Of a stretch of 64,000 bases of DNA, positions 1 to 11,188 are shown piece after piece. The stretch covers positions 310,001 through 374,000 of the forward strand of contig JAHGAU010000035.1 of NCBI GenBank assembly GCA_019925105.1. The letters run 5' to 3'. A program made the translations under genes and the position numbers. The notes under the pieces were generated by a model. That model did no database searches, was not told the origin of the DNA, and saw nothing but the letters and a program-made list of their open reading frames with translations. The stretch's first letter is position 1. The number at the start of each line of letters is the position of its first letter. This DNA comes from Niebla homalea (taxonomy: Eukaryota > Ascomycota > Lecanoromycetes > Lecanorales > Ramalinaceae).

Positions 1-901
1 TCCTGAGCGCAGCAGAGATCCAGTAGGTCTCAGCGCCCGTGGCTGTACGTTGAAAGGCGGCATGACCAATGTTTAGGATCGGAACTGGGTGTGTCAGAGG
101 AAATCGTATGTATTGACTAAGGTCTAGCTACAAGAGGAAGTACAAAGGAAGAAATCCAGGTGAGACCTGGGGATCTGAGGTAGTGGTATCATAGCTGGGG
201 TTGCAAGCCTGGATCCTTGATGCCAATATGGGTAGAATGATAGAGAACGATAGTGATTAAGAGATGCGGGAAGAATGTATGTATTCATGTAAGCGCTGTG
301 AGGGCCACTCAGGTTAGAAGTTTGTTTTTGATCCTGAAGAGTCTCTGAAACAAAGTAATGTACGGGATCATCTTGAGGGACTTTGCTTCATTTGATCATC
401 TATCTACATTAAGGTTCTTAGTATCATAGTCGTATGATGTGGCAGAATAAGTTTTCCCTGCAACCCACAATGCTCGTGCTCAGCTACAATAGCAGAAGGC
501 TCACTCGTATCCTCTAGATCGGCCGTGCGAATTGATATGGCTGTAATGTGACCCTGATATGAAACACGTCAAGCCATTGGCATTGTTCAAGACGTGCGAT
601 TAACACGGGTGTCATCCATCTCGGACACCTCTTGCCAGGAAAGCATCTTTCCCGGTGCGTCTTTCTCATCAATTGCTTCTCATGAAGCATCATGAGTAGG
701 TCATGAGCGGAGAGTCCTGAACTATCTTACTGGAAGGAAAGAAGAAGTAGTAGAATCTGAGCAAAGCAGTATGGATTCGAAGGAGGCTGTACGGGCAATC
801 TGATTGGCCGACTCAGCCGAGGTTGGCGCTCCCCTCTTCATCGACATCATTGACAGTATAAGTCTCTGGTCAATCGCATCAACAGCAAGGCAATCAATAT
901 C
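1..901. other. Intergenic, upstream of SDHC
   Basis: No convincing coding segment on either strand. An inverted CCAAT motif (gattgg, near 802-807) lies about 100 bases before the SDHC start and could be its promoter element; this is inference from position only. Confidence 0.4.
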
Positions 902-1623
902 ATGCTAATTCAAAGACTCGCCCACCAGCCTGCTCGGCGGCGTAAGTCTTCGCCCCTCACTACTGTCTACATCTCTCCGACTAACGTGAAACTCTCTGCA
1001 GTCCTCGCCCAACCCTCCACCCTCCCGAAATACTTCCCTCCAGCCGCCTCAGCAATTTCTCCCCTCCCTGCTCAAAAACGGTGATGTCCCCTTGCTCAAC
1101 CCCTCACAAACTCTTAAAAACCATTTACACCTGGCTAACATTAAGCTCTTTCACCAGCTTCATCGCCTTCCCCCCCTCCTCCTCCCCCCCCAAAACCACG
1201 CCCGCAAAACCCTCAGACGCCTACACAATCCTCGCCAAACAACGTCTCAACCGGCCCGTCGCCCCACACCTGACCATCTACCGCCCGCAACTGACCTGGC
1301 TCCTCTCCGGTCTGAACCGGATCACGGGATCCATCCTCTCAGGAGGGTTTTACATATTTGGGGCCGCCTACTTGGTGAGCCCGGCCTTCGGCTGGCATCT
1401 GGAGAGCGCGAGTCTGGCCGAGTGGTTCGGCGGGTTCGGGCCGGTGACGAAATTTCTGGTGAAATTCGGCGTCGCGCTGCCCTTCTGTTTCCATAGTTTC
1501 AATGGGGTGAGGCATCTCGTGTGGGACACGGGGAGGGAGCTCGCGACGAAGCAGGTCATCCGGACGGGGTGGGTGGTGATAGGGTTGACGGTTGTGTGTA
1601 GCGGGGCGTTGGCCTACATCTGA
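902..1623 (+). CDS. SDHC: Succinate dehydrogenase cytochrome b560 subunit (SDHC), mitochondrial
   Basis: Membrane-anchor subunit of respiratory complex II, binding haem b and ubiquinone in the inner mitochondrial membrane. Three exons: 902-941, 1002-1080 and 1158-1623; introns of 60 and 77 nt have GT-AG ends and ctaac-type branch points, and only this joining keeps frame. The 194-residue product has a basic, acid-poor N-terminus (mitochondrial presequence), then the family blocks AYTILAKQRLNRPVAPHLTI, SGLNRITGSILSGG and HSFNGVRHLVWD, and three hydrophobic helices. The His of HSFNGVRH is the usual haem-ligand region. Length matches fungal SDHC. The intron placement is inferred; the family assignment is firm. 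Confidence 0.95.
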
Positions 1624-2052
1624 ACGTCGCTTTATGAGAAAAGCGGAACATGGGGAATGGGAGGAGAAGATGCGCCAGGGAAGCAAGGTAAACGAGAAGC
1701 GAGAATTCTTGTACATAAGTATTTCATGCATGGGGTTTGTGCTGTCCGAAAAGTATTGATGTGCATCCAGCACCTCAGTAAGCGCTGCTGTATTATCACT
1801 TTTGTCTATCTATCCCCATACCAAAGAGGAACCATTTCAGCAGAAGAAGTACAAGCTCAATATTCCGACACGCTCAAGCCTCCAACGATATCTATTAAGG
1901 TTTTAATTCTTTCTGAATCGAATCTGCACCAATGGTATTGCTCATGCCTCCTGCAGTGCCGTTAGCCTAATCCGTCCGTCCGTGCTTGCGCTATTACCGT
2001 TGTTGTGCTGTTGTCCAACCGGTCCCACCGCAGGTTCGGCCGTTGCTATCCA

Positions 2053-2289
2053 CTATTCGCTGCCTGGTGGAGGTGGTGGTGGTGTATCGGGTGGCGTTGG
2101 GTATCCCGGTGCACCCCTTCTGACAGGAGGTCTATTCCAGGCCGGGGACTTCATCGGACTTGGTGGAGGGGCTGGTGGTGGTTGAGGTGATTGCGGTCCG
2201 GGAGGCTTCGGAGGACCGGCCGGGTCGTGGTGCGATCTCAGAGGTTGGGCCGGGTTGAAGACTGTTTGAAAGCCTCTGAGGGGGGCCAT
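2053..2289 (-). CDS. Possible proline-rich small protein
   Basis: A 78-codon frame whose DNA is strongly G/T-skewed on the plus strand (ggtgga repeats at 2065-2185), giving a Pro-rich peptide with PPPAPPPSP and TPPPPPPGSE runs. No domain or signal peptide. The same DNA read on the plus strand gives a Gly-rich frame, so this may be simple-sequence DNA without a gene. No homologous family recognised. Confidence 0.2.
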   Translation of the reverse strand: MAPLRGFQTVFNPAQPLRSHHDPAGPPKPPGPQSPQPPPAPPPSPMKSPAWNRPPVRRGAPGYPTPPDTPPPPPPGSE

Positions 2290-2969
2290 GATGTTTATTG
2301 GCTTGGTGAATGCTGTGAGACTTCGGATGTTTTCTAAGATTTCCGATGTTTTCTGCGGCTTGGATTTGGTGAAGAGAGAGGAATCATGGTGGTGAGTGGC
2401 CGCTGTTTATGTAGCACGCCAGGGGCTATCACAAATAGGCCAGTGCACGCAGAATGACGTGCATTAGCCAGAAGAAAGATGACTGAAGACGAATGAGGTC
2501 GCTACGCAAATACACTTGTGGAGATTTAAAGCAGAAGACCTATAGAGGGTGCTTCAGCTTCGCCATTGGGGTTCTGTACCTTGCAGGATGCTGTTGGCTA
2601 ACGGATAGGCACATTTCAACCGCATGGCGAATCTTGATCTCGACGCATCAGAAGTGGGTCTTGTTGATGCACGACATTGATGCAAAGTAAATCTTTGATG
2701 CGATTGCTTGTATCGGCTAATTTGAAACCTTAATGTTGAGCCATGGTCAAAGTGCCTCTTTCTGTGCGTTGCGCAGGTCTTGTATCTCATGCACGATATT
2801 GTCGTCACGGGCCAGTGAGTGGCTCCAGACACAATGGTATTACTCGTCTGTCTAGGACAAGGTTCAGCAATCAAATTTTAGACGCCCTGCTGCAGATCAT
2901 AGAAAATCGGTCGGGTCAAAGTTCCTGAATTGTGACAGTCACTAAACGATTCTCGCTGCATGATGTACC

Positions 2970-3344
2970 TCACTTGCCGTGGATCGAAGATGCATATTGC
3001 TTGGAAGCAATGACGTCCACCGATAGTTGAAAGGGTGAGGGTTGATTGGTCAGGGTTGGATCAGGAGGAGGGCTTGGCGGTGGTGATAGGGGTAGTCCAT
3101 ATGGCTCGGTAGCGGCTCGAACGGGACTTTGCGCCTCGGAAGCTTGTGAGAGTGGTGATGGCTCAGGCGTAGGCGGCGGATTGGCCGGCAAGGCTGGCCC
3201 AGTATCCTGGTCTGCTGCAGAGCACTTGCCATTTTGATCTTCAGGGAAGGATTTTGAAGGATCAGAGCCGATTGGATCGTCTGAAGGGCTCCATGGGCGA
3301 TCCAGATGCAGGTCTGACGCCGCTGAAGTGGACCAGTCAGGCAT
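2970..3344 (-). CDS. Hypothetical proline/serine-rich protein
   Basis: 124-codon frame, acidic and Ser/Pro-rich (segments SPSDDPIGSDPSKSFPEDQN and LPANPPPTPEPSPLSQASE), probably disordered if expressed. No signal peptide, membrane span or known motif. It lies on the same strand as the Pro-rich frame at 2053-2289, so both could be exons of one gene, but no good splice pair was established. Confidence 0.25.
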   Translation of the reverse strand: MPDWSTSAASDLHLDRPWSPSDDPIGSDPSKSFPEDQNGKCSAADQDTGPALPANPPPTPEPSPLSQASEAQSPVRAATEPYGLPLSPPPSPPPDPTLTNQPSPFQLSVDVIASKQYASSIHGK

Positions 3345-4839
3345 AGCTCTGAGCTTCTTGAAATCTTTTCACTCCGATTTTGATAAATCTTTGAAGTGTA
3401 GATGCTTTTCAGGGACGCAACGAAGAGCTCTTCTTAAGCATGGAACCGCTCTGAAATCGCTACAGCGTACTCTGTCACTCGCGTTTTATGATACCTCGCC
3501 ACGTCTTGGACATTCGAGATGGCCCAAAGATGAAGTGAAGAGTGGAGACAGGGTCTTAACGTAGAACTCAATGAGTCGCAAGTTGGGCAGTGCCACCAAT
3601 GGAGCCTGATTGTTGCAGCGACAAAAGAGCGCAGACAATCGAAAGTTGGTTAAAATGTGGTGGTGACCATCAGGCTGAAGCCATGGAGGTGGGTTGAGAA
3701 GCCGCCAGATGCCTCTTGCGAAGATGCGTTGTCGCCAGGTCCATCCTCAGATGTAAGCGAAGGAGGCGGGAAAAACCCACGCTGGCCCTTCACCAGGCAT
3801 GAAGGATTGCTGCCCAACATGGCGGGTTGTTGCACTATTCATGCATGTCGGCAAGCTTGCATATAATCTGAGGGATCAGGTCGACTTAGATACGAGGTAT
3901 GAAGAATTGAAAAACGGTGAAGGCCATATAGCATCGAGAGTTACATTATTCATACACAAGCCATAGAATCTTAAAGATCGGGATCTCTAACAAGGCAATC
4001 AGGCGTCTTACGGGTGTAGCGGCATTAGATGCCTGAAAAGATGATGAAGCTAGTCGCCTCCATCCAAGTGCGAAAACCAGGATTGGGTGGATCAATCTGG
4101 CAAATATTGACATTATATCGGGACCGAATCTTTTTACCCTTTCCAGAAGGATCCATCTGCAGGGCAAAGCGGCAAGCACAGTGGTACCAGGATACTGCAT
4201 CTGACGGTGCAAGATCATCTGTCAAATGGCGACTCCACTACCATACTCTCCATCAAATCAAGTTTATTTTGCAACGTTGTCGCTACCAATCCCAGATTTG
4301 TTTCAGGAGATTGGAGGGAGTAAATATGCACAGGCCGGCTTGACCGGTTGCCTGCTGCCAAGAACGTTTTACCCTTCTAGGTTTAGTCTGTGACGCTGCT
4401 TTGTTCCCTTTTCCTCTGCCTCACTCGCTGAAAAGTGAACCAAAGTTGATCCACAATAGCAAAGAGTGCCGATTCACAGAACAATTCAAGCCTCTGGATC
4501 CGCTTCTCCCACAAGCATGTATCAGCTGTGGTATCTCAGATGGACTTCTCGACCTCAAGTCAGCTTGACGGATCTTGTGGTTGCACTGCCTTTGCGAGAT
4601 GTGTTAGATGCACAAGACGTAGCAACAATGACGTACTGTTTTGCGTCCATGAGATTGCGCGAACATACCACTGGGTCCTACTATGTGTCTTTATGTGCTT
4701 AAAAAAGAAATGCCATACCACAAGACCTTCTGTCCGTGCGCTTACGAGTCGGCCCCAAAAACGAATGTTCCCCTGTCAGCAGAGTCGACTTAAGCTCCAT
4801 GGCAGCTTGAGTTCTTGGGGCGGAGGCAATTATCGTCGA
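3345..4839. other. Gene-poor stretch
   Basis: Only short overlapping frames on both strands with no codon bias, motif or good splice sites. Nothing here is supported as a gene. Confidence 0.4.
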
Positions 4840-4996
4840 ATCCATTTCAAGTGGCCACCGCGCTGAGAGTCTGCACCATGTTTTTTTGTATGACTTTTTT
4901 TGGTGTTAAGTTTTTTTAATTAAAAACCAAAATTACTCATATTAAAAAAGGCTGAAAATCGATAAATTGTTAGCGCGGTGGCCACTTGAAATGGAT
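4840..4996. mobile_element. MITE-like inverted-repeat element
   Basis: Two perfect 25-nt inverted repeats, 4840-4864 and 4972-4996 (core ccatttcaagtggccaccgc), flank about 107 bases of AT-rich DNA with T and A runs and an internal near-palindrome around ttaattaaaa. Size, terminal inverted repeats and the non-coding AT-rich centre fit a miniature inverted-repeat element, probably derived from a DNA transposon such as Tc1/mariner. No clear target-site duplication is visible, and no transposase is in the window. Confidence 0.55.
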
Positions 4997-5301
4997 CCCA
5001 TGGTACATAAGTGGGAATTTTTCGACAATTCTACGACGGCCCCGTCATACTTTACGGCAACCCAAATACACAACGTCACCAGCATTTGTTGCACGTAAAC
5101 AAAGCAATCCAGATATCTGAGTCCTGGACCCTCATGCTTATTACCTGGTGAGATACACAAGCTCAGCGTGGCACTATCCTTGGTTTCATTGAATTGTTTC
5201 TACCGAATCCTGAGCATCATGGTATACGCACGCAAGCCTGCCAGGTCATGCAAGTCTCCCACCTCCTCCTTCAAGAATCCAACTGACTGAAAGTCCTTCG
5301 A

Positions 5302-5794
5302 TCATATCCTAGGGTTGGCCTTCACCTTCTTTCCGCTTGTCAAGTTGAGAACAAATGTTCTCTTGCACTCATCCATCAGCTGCTCCTTGCCGTCAGCCCT
5401 ACTTGTGTATTTGTCCAGGTCCTTTTTGCCTTCCGCCATCTCAGCATCTTTGGATTCTTGTGAGTCGGTGTTTCTGCTTTGGTACCCCGGTATCACAGCG
5501 TAGGACGCAATGCGACCTCCAAACCATTCGAAGAACAACTTTGCGTTGTCCAGATCCTCAACGGCATTGATGTCTTTGGGATGTAGCATACTTTTAGCCC
5601 TGAGATCTAATGATGGCTTCCAAAAAGCTGCAACAGAGCCGAAGTCATACAACTCTGCTGTTCCTCCCTAGCCAAACAGTCAGCCAAAGAAGCCTGATCG
5701 GAGCATAAGGTAGAGAGCGTGTTTACTCGGGCATCATGTCTATACAGACTTGGCACGGCTCGTGGTGTTGATTGCCCAAGATTCTGCATTTCAT
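5302..5794 (-). pseudogene. Decayed paralogue of the P-C-Q-x-C family (copy A)
   Basis: A 23-codon segment (5794-5723) encodes MKCRILGNQHHEPCQVCIDM and then stops; it aligns with the end of exon 1 of the genes at 7419-8026 (EEQEPCQKCVEKIRW) and 6453-6912 (GQVEMPCQMCV). Sequence just upstream still encodes SDYVL, matching SEYVI of copy B, but with a TAA before it, so the 5' part is broken. Downstream, 5667-5302 is an open, charged frame (NAKLFFEWFGGRIASYAV; C-terminus NLTSGKKVKANPRI) that could be its later exon after a ctag acceptor. It may be a pseudogene or a rearranged gene; function unknown. Confidence 0.4.
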
Positions 5795-6452
5795 CTTGAG
5801 AACGTAGTCGGATTAGATCTGAGTTGATCTTGTTCCATTGCGTCCTTGCCTCGTGATCTTCTTCAGAGACATTCTTGCAGCGTAATAAGAATCATTCCCA
5901 ATGAAGCTGAATGCAGAGATTGAGCTGGAATAGTGGGACTTATGATGTGATTGTAGGTATCACCAACTTAGCGGGTCCTACATCGGTACTTAAGCTCTAG
6001 ATATTATCTGTGCTACGTGGAGTTCACTTCTTCCTACCAGTCTCACATTATGCAAGCCCCTCAACATTAATAAGCTCATCAATATTTCATAAGCGCCCTT
6101 GGATTGGCTGACCTATGCCAGGAGAGGGATTACGTCTCAGATCGAATAACGAGGTTTCGAGCCTTACAGCTTGTGCTTTATGCTAATTCTGCGAGGAAGA
6201 GAGACTCCCATTAAGCGAGATGCTTAAGGTTGGGAGAGCAATGACTTCGTAGATTACTCCTATTGGGCTCTTATCAGCATTCTTGCAGGCAGGCACGATG
6301 TCTATCGCCGGTCGCAGGTCGCACACACTCTCTCAGCATAGCACTTGAACCTGGGCTCCCTCGCTCTGCTCCTGAGCCAAGGATCACCTTGTTCAACCAT
6401 CGATCCTCAGGTCTCCGTCTCCCCGTTGCCTCAATCGGTAGCAAATGTCAGT

Positions 6453-6912
6453 CTATGCCGGCTCTGGCATCTGCAATATCTTTCTCATACATAGCTCTTC
6501 TGCCGCTTGCTGTCTCTGCTCGGCAGGCGACCATGGCTGATGGCTCCCATTCTCGTAATCGGCCCAAGCGCGATCCCAGTCACAGCATGCCGTTATTTCT
6601 GATGTAGATCAAGTCTTAGTAGATGAATGACTCATGATCAATGCAGGAGCGAAGCATGGGGAGGTGAGATCGTTCAAGTGTCTTGATAGTCCCTACCTGA
6701 CGTATCAGCCCAACAGCAAATGTATGAGACCCACGATGATGTGGTACCTACCCAGGCGTTGAGTTTACGCACATTTGGCATGGCATCTCGACTTGACCAT
6801 CACCAGCTTGCTTGCATTTCGCCCTACATACTTTATTAGAAAATATTTGGACACCGGCGGTGAAACTGTCGTGGTATCGAACGCGCACGGTCTTTAGAAC
6901 TTTGAGGGCCAT
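6453..6912 (-). CDS. Small Cys-containing protein, P-C-Q-x-C family (copy C)
   Basis: Exon 1, 6912-6752 or slightly shorter, encodes MALKVLKTVRVRYHDSFTAG then KVCRAKCKQAGDGQVEMPCQMC. It matches exon 1 of copy B (7865-8026) in length (161 versus 162 nt), start context and the P-C-Q-x-C end. A strongly coding later segment, 6598-6453, follows a ctactaagac branch point and a tcag acceptor; it contains CCDWDRAWADYENGSHQPW and an AEQRQQAAEEL helix, ending in TAG. The exon between them and the exact joins are not settled: a phase mismatch means a middle exon or a decayed copy. No known domain. A short Zn-binding fold is possible from the Cys spacing but is inference. Confidence 0.45.
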
Positions 6913-7418
6913 GTATGGAAGCAGGTTCGAAGGAAGGTCAGCTATCTGAACGCGAGCTGCTCGGAGTCTAGTAAGCCAGTTGAAGAAAGGCTTTGGAGGG
7001 ACTTGCAGGAAAGTTGAAGCAATCTAAGGCCAGAGAGATCCCGCCTGTGATACTTGGTATTCACGCCTTTCTGCCAGTTTCAAATTTGTGCGGGCCCCTC
7101 CATCAGCTGTCATGTGGCTAGTCTCCCATACGCCCTTGATCCTGCTGATCTACACTTGCTCAAGGACTTACGCATCAGCCGGAATAATTGCAATTTGGCG
7201 CCCTTCAGCGTATGCCTTGTATGAACTCTGAGTCTGAGACGGAGAGGATTTCCAACAATATCATCTGGCGAGTTGCACACACGTGGAACACTATTGAGTT
7301 TGCGGTTTAATTGGATTGATTCTGAGGACTCCGAGCATCAATCTGCCACGCAGATAGAATGGCTATCTCAAGTCACATACTCTGTCATATCCCTGACTCC
7401 CCAAAGCAACTGCGCCCG

Positions 7419-8026
7419 TCAATTTCCTTGCTCAACACTTCCTTCCCCAGCGTCCCCTTGATCTCCTTCTGGCTTCATCAACCCTTCTTTTGGATAACTG
7501 TATTTACCTTTCATCTTCAGGATTTTGTGCTCAGCGTTAGAGATCGATACCCGGTAAGTCCATAGCTCCGTGCGACTCCACTTGTGAGGATCCTGCTCCC
7601 GTTCTTCAAGGGTTGGAGCCTCGTAATCTTGGACCATCGTAGGACTGTACCTGTGACCAGCCTGCTCTAGTTCAGAACATTTGCTGTCCACTTCTTCCCA
7701 GCTGTTGATATCTTTTCCACGTCGCCGAACATTAGTTTGATGACTTCCAACTGAGCAGACAAATAGGCAAGGATTGGGTATATGCATACAGATCAATTGA
7801 AAGTCCTAACACGTATGTCAGCAGAGTATTATAGGCTATATGGGGAAGCACATGTACAACGTACGGTCCAGCGTATCTTCTCCACGCATTTTTGACATGG
7901 CTCTTGTTCTTCGTTGTGGATCTTGCATATCATATTACCAATAACGTACTCCGATCGCAAGGTCACATTAAATTCATATCCTCCATGGAGGACGAGTGTC
8001 TTTTCAACCCTTTCAGGTGGTGCCAT
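7419..8026 (-). CDS. Small two-exon protein, P-C-Q-x-C family (copy B)
   Basis: Two exons, 8026-7865 and 7805-7419, separated by a 59-nt intron (gtacgt donor, ctgac branch, ttag acceptor) that joins phase 0 to phase 0, giving 182 residues. Exon 1 holds VLHGGYEFNVTLRSEYVIGN and EEQEPCQKCVEKIRW. Exon 2 is hydrophilic, with EELEQ-like acidic stretches and KWSRTELWTYRVSISNAEHK. Paralogous to copies A and C next to it on the same strand, so the array grew by tandem duplication. No signal peptide, no recognised domain, function unknown. Confidence 0.5.
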
Positions 8027-8199
8027 GGTCTAATAATAAGCTGATCAGGTAGGCTCTAGCTAAGATAGAGGCTGATGATAGAGGACTGTTTGTAGTAAGA
8101 AGAAGCAGTGTGTGAGTTTGTGCAAATCCTAAGGTATCTACGTGTAAAGGGATCTCCGACTCTATTTAAGCCCAAGATTCTCTCTGTGCTACCAGGACA

Positions 8200-8341
8200 T
8201 CACCTCTTTCTGACTGTTGCAAATGATGCAAGCCCCTCATCACCTGATAGACCGGCAGTCACGCTCTACCTCACCTCTTTCTGACTGTTGCGGATCATGC
8301 AAGCCCCTCATCACCTGACAGACCGGCAGTGACGCTTTCAT
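8200..8341. repeat. 71-bp direct tandem duplication
   Basis: Two adjacent copies, 8200-8270 and 8271-8341, differ at only a few positions; both carry tcacctctttctgactgttg, then atgcaagcccctcatcacct. It sits upstream of copy B of the P-C-Q-x-C family. More diverged relatives of the same sequence (atgcaagcccctca) occur near 6050, upstream of copy A, and related sequence follows near 7085-7190, consistent with duplicated 5' regions. Confidence 0.75.
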
Positions 8342-8701
8342 ACGTCCTAGTCCTGTTGATCTTTGCAGGGTAAGGGGTATACGTATCAGTTTGTGTGATG
8401 CAATCTTGGACAATTCGGCCTCCGGCTTGAGCCTATTCCGGAGAAAACGAGGCACCCACCCAAGCAAAGTGATGGCGGCGTGCTGCACAACTTCATTTGG
8501 AATCTGACAACATAATGGTAATAATAATCACCAGTGTATGCCTTAAATAATGAAGTTCGAATTGCACGTTTTGGTAGGCTAGTGTACCCACACCTAAGGA
8601 TATCTCTGGTCCTGGTCGGTGTACTTGGTCCATCAGACTTAGGTATCAGATACTTGAACTATGGTTCCTTGACGTCCGTCCTCTGGTGGCTGCTTCAATT
8701 G

Positions 8702-9135
8702 TCAAAAGAACAAGTCAATCTCTCTAGAGTTTCCGCCAGGCTCTGCCTTTGAAGCTTTCTTCGCTTTGCCATCTACTGGATCCGTAGCCAACTCCTTGCA
8801 CAAGTTTTTTATCTCTTCGTGATATCCTTGCAGAATCTCCCAGTCTTGACCAACAGGTGCGTCCTCGGCAGTGATCAGTGTTCCCTTGGTTCCCATCCAA
8901 TCTGCGGTACGTTGGTATTGGATTCTGACCACTTTCATTTCATTCTCCAGATTTTGCATCTATCTTTGCATCTCTGAGGACATAGTCAATGAGACGCTCG
9001 TTCCACGAATAAGCAAATAATAAGAATTAGCATGACAGACTATCTAACTCAGAAGCTTTCGCGTCTTCCATACGTTGCGACCGGCCGTTGATACTGTCGT
9101 CCAAAGTCGGCTTTATCTGGTCCACGCGTCGCTTC
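8702..9135 (-). CDS. Hypothetical coiled-coil small protein
   Basis: The 3' part (8959-8702) is an 85-codon frame with heptad-like NEMKVVRIQYQRTADWMGTK and GQDWEILQGYHEEIKNLCKE and a basic KAKKASKAEP tail. Upstream on the same strand, 9135-8950 contains two further coding-like pieces, RRVDQIKPTLDDSINGRSQ and WNERLIDYVLRDAK. The latter resembles SESIDYALHIFRVLRQDFE of the gene at 11189-11641. Exon joins could not be fixed, and it may be degraded. Function unknown. Confidence 0.35.
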
Positions 9136-9195
9136 TCTATCCAACCGCTCAGTTGAAAGTGGCCCATAAAAGTACGCGGCTGGCCATGAGTAGTG

Positions 9196-9405
9196 TTACA
9201 GACTCTTGTCTATGCTGATGCTGTGCATAAAAGCCAATGCCATGCTTGAAACCACGAAAAGGACCAGTAGTAGAGTGGTGAGCAAGAGAGGAGTCGAGCT
9301 GAGGGATTCTTTTGACGCAGCGCTAATGGTCCCTGAATGTTTCCGGGGCTTCCAGTGATATATCGAGTCGTTCGATTTGGTGGTATTCATGAGGCCGAGC
9401 GACAT
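9196..9405 (-). CDS. Small single-span membrane protein candidate
   Basis: 69-codon frame with a hydrophilic N-terminus (NTTKSNDSIYHWKPRKHSG) and one hydrophobic helix near the C-terminus (PLLLTTLLLVLFVVSSMALA), predicting a tail-anchored-like topology. No family recognised. It lies between small genes on the same strand; no intron is needed. Confidence 0.35.
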   Translation of the reverse strand: MSLGLMNTTKSNDSIYHWKPRKHSGTISAASKESLSSTPLLLTTLLLVLFVVSSMALAFMHSISIDKSL

Positions 9406-9910
9406 GCTGATTGGTTAGGCATGTAGATTCGATGTGTGGAAGTTTTAAAGAGGCCTTATGCGGGGAACGAAAGAGACAGGTGATTCAACCGTTTTATTGG
9501 TCGAGGAAGAAAACCTAGACTGTGGGGAGGCAGTGGCTGGCAGTCTTAATTCGACTTGAAAGGAATGGAGAAGAAAGAGGTTCTTAGAATGTGGGAGAGT
9601 TGGATCTTCAAGCTTAATGTCTTGGGCACAAGTTTTGGACCTTGCGTGTGGTACAGTGAAGAAGCTGCAAGTCCTGCTTCACACAAGTAAACAAACTTGA
9701 TCATGCACACCGCAAGCAACATAGTCTTGAGAGCATTATTCAGATTCAACCGTAAGTGAAACAAGCTCTCCTTCGAATACTCTGATGATCTAATGAAATA
9801 GGTACGTCATGACTTGACATTTTTACAACGTGAACTCAGGGGAAGTAGGGAAGAAGGTTTCCGATATGCGAGATATTTTGTCTAGGTGTGAGACTGGGGC
9901 GATGGTACAC
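9406..9910. other. Gene-poor stretch
   Basis: Contains only a weak minus-strand frame at 9546-9764 with a hydrophobic segment (MLLAVCMIKFVYLCEAGL) but no supporting homology or splice context. Confidence 0.3.
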
Positions 9911-10344
9911 TTAGGAAGTCTGAAAAGATTGCAGGATCATGATGTCAAAGGGGAAGAGTCCGCCAGAGGGATTCAAGGTGGCTGTACAACGAGGTGGTGC
10001 AGAGACCCGAAGAATTGACATCATCTTAAGCACAAGCTCAACCGGTAAGTCAGACCGTTGACGCTCGCAGGTTACAGGAGTCAAGCTATCATGACGACTA
10101 TGAAGTGAATCTGACGACCACGTACGAGCTCTCTTTGGCTCATTTATCGAAGTCTTCGAGACGATGCCTTGACCAATGACTCCCAGCATCTCCTTGGATG
10201 GTGTGACCCTTGGCATGCCCTTAGCAGACACAGGTCAGGCTGGGGACCAATCTTCGAAACGTAAAGTAAACTGACCTGTTGGCAAGCCTTGGCAATTGCT
10301 ACTGTCCACGCGCCCTTGATGCTACATTTACGGACTGGGACCAC
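9911..10344 (-). CDS. Hypothetical two-exon protein
   Basis: Exons 10344-10276 and 10219-9911 with a 56-nt intron (gtcagt donor, cctgac branch, ctaag acceptor), joined in phase 0 to give 125 residues. Exon 1 is basic (MVPVRKCSIKGAWTVAIAKA); exon 2 is Ser/Arg-rich with an RARTWSSDSLHSRHDSLTP segment and a hydrophobic C-terminus. The good splice signals and preserved frame support a gene, but codon bias is weak and no domain is recognised. Confidence 0.4.
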
Positions 10345-11188
10345 TCACGTGACCCAGCACAATTCCCAAGAAAAGTACAAAAACCCAGCAAAAGAGAAAG
10401 CCCAGCCATGCGTCACGGTGGGGTAACCCTCAGGGGATTTCAACCCTATTCGAGCTGTATCTAAGACCCAGAAATCCTCTCGGATTTTTTGCGATGTCCC
10501 CAGGGGGAATCGAACTGGTGACCCTGGCCCGACGGCCAGAATTCAAGTGGGACAAGTGGGTCACTGCGGAACATGATGTCAAGGAGATAACTCCTACGAG
10601 ACCCATGGACTTAAATACCGCTACGGGACTTGGCTCACTATCTTAATTACGAAAACTCATCACTTATTTCAATCTATATTCTGCAAAATTGTTAGCGTCC
10701 TGAATTTTGCGAGTCGAGTGCCAATCCATTAAATCCTGCATTGCAACATCAGAGAACGGTACGAAAATGATTTCCATGATGCTGGACCCCAACTTTTCCG
10801 GCCGTAGGTTTGCGAGAACATTTTACTTTGAAGATATCTCTATTAAAAACAATGGAATACTTAACAATTCGTGCTGGGAGCGATGCCTCAAATGAAAAAT
10901 TTGAAGCTAGTAAAGAAGAGTCATCCAGTATCTTTAGGCGTCAATAAATTCACATTTTCCAGTCGTTGGCCATAGAGATCGCAGAGATGCATCTACCCTT
11001 GTTTCTTGCGACAGACATCGCATCGAACAGAACAGAGAAATATGCTCAACGGAACTCACGACTATCATGAACTGATCTCGTACGTGAAGTCATGATACTT
11101 CCACGGCGGAAGATACAACCTTAGCTATGGTTTTGGCCAAAACCTCCACCCATGCAAGTAAATCATGCTCAATTGGATCCCACAGGTT
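10345..11188. other. Gene-poor stretch with a tRNA-like B-box
   Basis: No supported coding region. On the minus strand around 10495-10570 there is agttcgattcc, close to a Pol III B-box, next to short hairpins, but the T-arm stem does not pair. I regard it as a possible tRNA-derived relic only. Confidence 0.3.

Noticed and set aside
10490..10575. tRNA gene on the minus strand, suggested by a B-box-like agttcgattcc
   Set aside because: T-arm stem does not pair and no proper acceptor stem or D-arm was found; at most a tRNA-derived relic.
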